A stretch of DNA of 64,000 bases, from assembly GCA_002344895.1 (NCBI GenBank), contig DDUR01000034.1, positions 217,586-281,585 on the forward strand, in the 5' to 3' direction. The notes under the pieces are model-generated. The model was not told where the DNA came from and did no database searches. It saw only the letters and a program-made list of their open reading frames with translations. Positions 62,392 to 64,000 of this stretch are shown one piece after another. This stretch comes from Ignavibacteria bacterium UBA2333. GTDB taxonomy: Bacteria > Bacteroidota > Ignavibacteria > Kapaibacteriales > Kapaibacteriaceae. A program made the position numbers and the translations under genes. Position 1 is the stretch's first letter. Each line of letters begins with the position of its first letter.

Positions 62392-63207
62392 TTACAGAGT
62401 GCGTTTAAATTCCTGATACCCGCGACTATTCAGCTGCGCCTCTGTTGGTGGCGGAATATTGGCCTTCTTTAACCGGTCCTGTGTAGCCTTAATCCGATCA
62501 TCTGGCAGCGGATGAGTGCTTAACAGCCGTTCGAGTGTGCCCCCAGCGGAGCGCCCCTTAACCTTATCAAAAAATCCAAGTATACCACCTGGATACCACG
62601 ACGTTGACTTCAGATACTTAAAGCTGTATTCGTCGGAGTCCGTTTCGTCGTCACGTGAGTTTTTTAACAATCCAAGACCACCGAACATGTTTGCTGCCAG
62701 CTCGATGTTCCGATTTGTATTGTTCCCCAAAGCAATGGCCATTGCCGTTTCGAGTCCAAGCTGCGTTGTCATACGTTTTGTTGAATGGCGGAGTTCGGCA
62801 TGGGCAATTTCATGACCAAGTACACCAGCCAAGGTAGCTTCATTGTCAACGAGTTTAAGAAGGCCCGTATAGACATAGATGTAGCCGCCCGGAGTACAGA
62901 AGGCATTAATCGTTTTATCATTCTGGATCACTTCGCACTTATAGGCAAAGGTGCCACGGTACTTTACTTCGGGCGACGTAAGGATCTTGTCAACAATACG
63001 CTGAACGTATTGTCGGGCTCCGGGATCCTTACGGATTGGATACTCTGCAGGATTTGCACGGATCTCACGATCGAACCGAGCACCAAGATCCTTGTCTTCG
63101 TTGATCGGGAAGACGTTAATCGCTCCACAGAATGTCAGGACAAGCGAACCAAGTGCTGAAACTAGAACGATGGCTGCACGACGGAGAACATCAGAGAGCG
63201 GGCTCAT
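62392..63207 (-). CDS. M48-family metalloprotease
   Basis: 271 residues if started at ATG 63207; ATG 63222 is also possible. One N-terminal hydrophobic helix (AAIVLVSALGSLVLTFC) with a Cys that is not a standard lipobox (Phe at -1). The HEIAHAELRHS zinc site is at about 132-142, and the third ligand Glu is in DSDEYSFKYL. The periplasmic or outer-membrane BepA/YggG-like class, usually in envelope protein quality control. Ends STHPLPDDRIKATQDRL, the conserved M48 tail. Overlaps truA by 17 nt. Confidence 0.87.
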   Translation of the reverse strand: MSPLSDVLRRAAIVLVSALGSLVLTFCGAINVFPINEDKDLGARFDREIRANPAEYPIRKDPGARQYVQRIVDKILTSPEVKYRGTFAYKCEVIQNDKTINAFCTPGGYIYVYTGLLKLVDNEATLAGVLGHEIAHAELRHSTKRMTTQLGLETAMAIALGNNTNRNIELAANMFGGLGLLKNSRDDETDSDEYSFKYLKSTSWYPGGILGFFDKVKGRSAGGTLERLLSTHPLPDDRIKATQDRLKKANIPPPTEAQLNSRGYQEFKRTL

Positions 63208-63964
63208 GCTCGAAGATTCCATGTGGGTAGGAGATTCGGTTGAGGAAAAGGCCAGTAGGGGGCGCAAGGGGGCTCACGCGACGCCGATCACGATCACGGA
63301 GTGCCTCTGTTACATCGTCGAGAGAACGACGTCCGCGCGCAACGTCAAACATCACGCCAACGATGGCTCTGCACATTCCGTACACAAAACGGTCGGCACG
63401 TATACGAATGAGCAGGCGGTCTGACAGCGTTTCAACCCTACATGTTTCGACGTCGCAAACATACGAAGCGGTGTCGGCGTTAAGCTTACTGAACGTCGTA
63501 AAATCATGCTTACCCACAAAGATGCGTGCAGCATTACCAAGAAGGCCCCGATCAAACGGAATTGAGGGTGTCCAGGCATATCGCATATCAAACACAGAGG
63601 GTGTGTCTGTGATCACATAAACGTACTCTCGTGACCGTGCTGAGAATCGTGCATGAAAGTCGGCCGGCACGTCTACAACCTTTCGAATCCGCACGGATCG
63701 TGGTAACCGACGATTTAGCGCGAGGGCCACCTTTTCCGTCGGTATCGTATTCGCTCCGTCAAGAACATGAACATGGGCTACCTGTCCACGTGCATGTACA
63801 CCCGAGTCCGTGCGGCCTGAGCCAACAACGGGAACGACGACACCAAAACACTCTTCAACAGCTCGCTCAAGTACTTCCTGAACGGACACACCATTCGGTT
63901 GGAACTGCCATCCGGCAAAGTCTGTGCCGTCGTACTCAATGAGAAAGGCAAGTGAGCGGGACAT
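63191..63964 (-). CDS. truA: tRNA pseudouridine(38-40) synthase TruA
   Basis: 257 residues. The catalytic Asp is in GSGRTDSGVHARGQV (about residue 52). Also present are EYDGTDFAGWQFQPN at the N-terminus, FHARFSARSREYVYVI, and FVYGMCRAIVGVMFDVARG near the end. Complete. No ribosome binding site, but a TATCTTTG box four bases before the ATG predicts a leaderless mRNA, as for holB. First gene of the protease/BTAD/globin run. Confidence 0.95.
   Translation of the reverse strand: MSRSLAFLIEYDGTDFAGWQFQPNGVSVQEVLERAVEECFGVVVPVVGSGRTDSGVHARGQVAHVHVLDGANTIPTEKVALALNRRLPRSVRIRKVVDVPADFHARFSARSREYVYVITDTPSVFDMRYAWTPSIPFDRGLLGNAARIFVGKHDFTTFSKLNADTASYVCDVETCRVETLSDRLLIRIRADRFVYGMCRAIVGVMFDVARGRRSLDDVTEALRDRDRRRVSPLAPPTGLFLNRISYPHGIFEHEPAL
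63257..63274 (+). repeat. Dispersed G/C-run motif, copy 5 (in truA)
   Basis: AGGGGGCGCAAGGGGGCT on the plus strand; the truA sense strand is C-rich and encodes SPLAPP near the C-terminus. Two extra bases in the central spacer compared with other copies. Confidence 0.45.
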
Positions 63965-63968
63965 GGGG

Positions 63969-63976
63969 CAAAGATA
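63969..63976 (-). promoter_or_regulatory. -7 box of truA (leaderless)
   Basis: The minus strand reads TATCTTTG, then CCCC, then ATG. Same four-base spacing as holB. The upstream side is a run of C blocks (TTCCCCC repeated) up to the window edge and shows no -33 TTG. Confidence 0.5.
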
Positions 63977-64000
63977 GGGGGTGGGGGAAGATGGGGGAAG

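Noticed and set aside
1..64000. CRISPR arrays, insertion sequences, prophage
   Set aside because: No regularly spaced repeats, transposase or phage structural motifs were seen on either strand.

Overview
The window is a gene-dense chromosomal segment, roughly half G+C by eye, from a Gram-negative bacterium of the Bacteroidota/Chlorobiota (FCB) group. Three things point there: a SprA/Sov-type type IX secretion (T9SS) translocon protein, a PorQ-like T9SS barrel, and Bacteroidota-type promoters (TTG, 19-22 nt, TAnnTTTG) before the infC, tRNA-Pro and ABC-F genes. A Kapabacteria- or Ignavibacteria-like lineage is my best guess, but it is an inference without database support. I see no phage, insertion sequence, CRISPR array or rRNA operon.

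Layout. 1-8360: ugd, a MoxR ATPase/VWA pair, uvrC and a divergent GH13-type protein. 8373-13411: a minus-strand pair, holB and a 1291-residue VWA/propeller/barrel protein, with a probably leaderless promoter. 13462-17513: orphan OmpR-type regulator, MazG-like protein, ECF sigma factor, RskA-like anti-sigma factor and two exported ferritin-like proteins. 17582-21979: terminator, rpmG, lon, then divergent infC-rpmI-rplT. 22006-28988: an ABC-F gene split by a frame break, pheS, a LolD-like ATPase, a TMEM14-like protein, hslVU, a redoxin and a lipoprotein. 28971-38186: one long minus-strand run of a GH2-like membrane protein, hrcA-grpE-dnaJ, a ComEA-like protein, an unknown protein, rsmD, coaD and rimO.

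38281-51693: sprA (about 2270 residues), parAB, a YbgC-like thioesterase, porQ, a small secreted protein, a TPR histidine kinase and a fused CrtYcd-type lycopene cyclase. 51795-56451: tRNA-Pro(CGG) with its own promoter and terminator, a BatA-like VWA membrane protein, an Ogg2-type glycosylase and a VWA-OmpA fusion. 56458-63976: FlK-like thioesterase, mtaB and a DppA-like peptidase, then a minus-strand run of truA, an M48 protease, a TPR/BTAD regulator, two globins and a tiny protein resembling an isolated T9SS sorting domain.

Most neighbours overlap by 1-4 nt (ATGA, GTGA or TGATG), so translational coupling is the rule. The only stretch over 300 nt without a gene is 21980-22294, which holds the rplT terminator and the ABC-F promoter and leader. 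The least ordinary items are the BTAD regulator/twin globin/orphan sorting-domain operon, the sigma/anti-sigma/ferritin cluster, the GH2-like protein lacking both catalytic glutamates, the VWA-propeller-barrel giant, and a C-rich 15-17-nt motif (GCCCCYTTKGCCCCCT) that recurs in the sense strand of genes and twice directly after stop codons.
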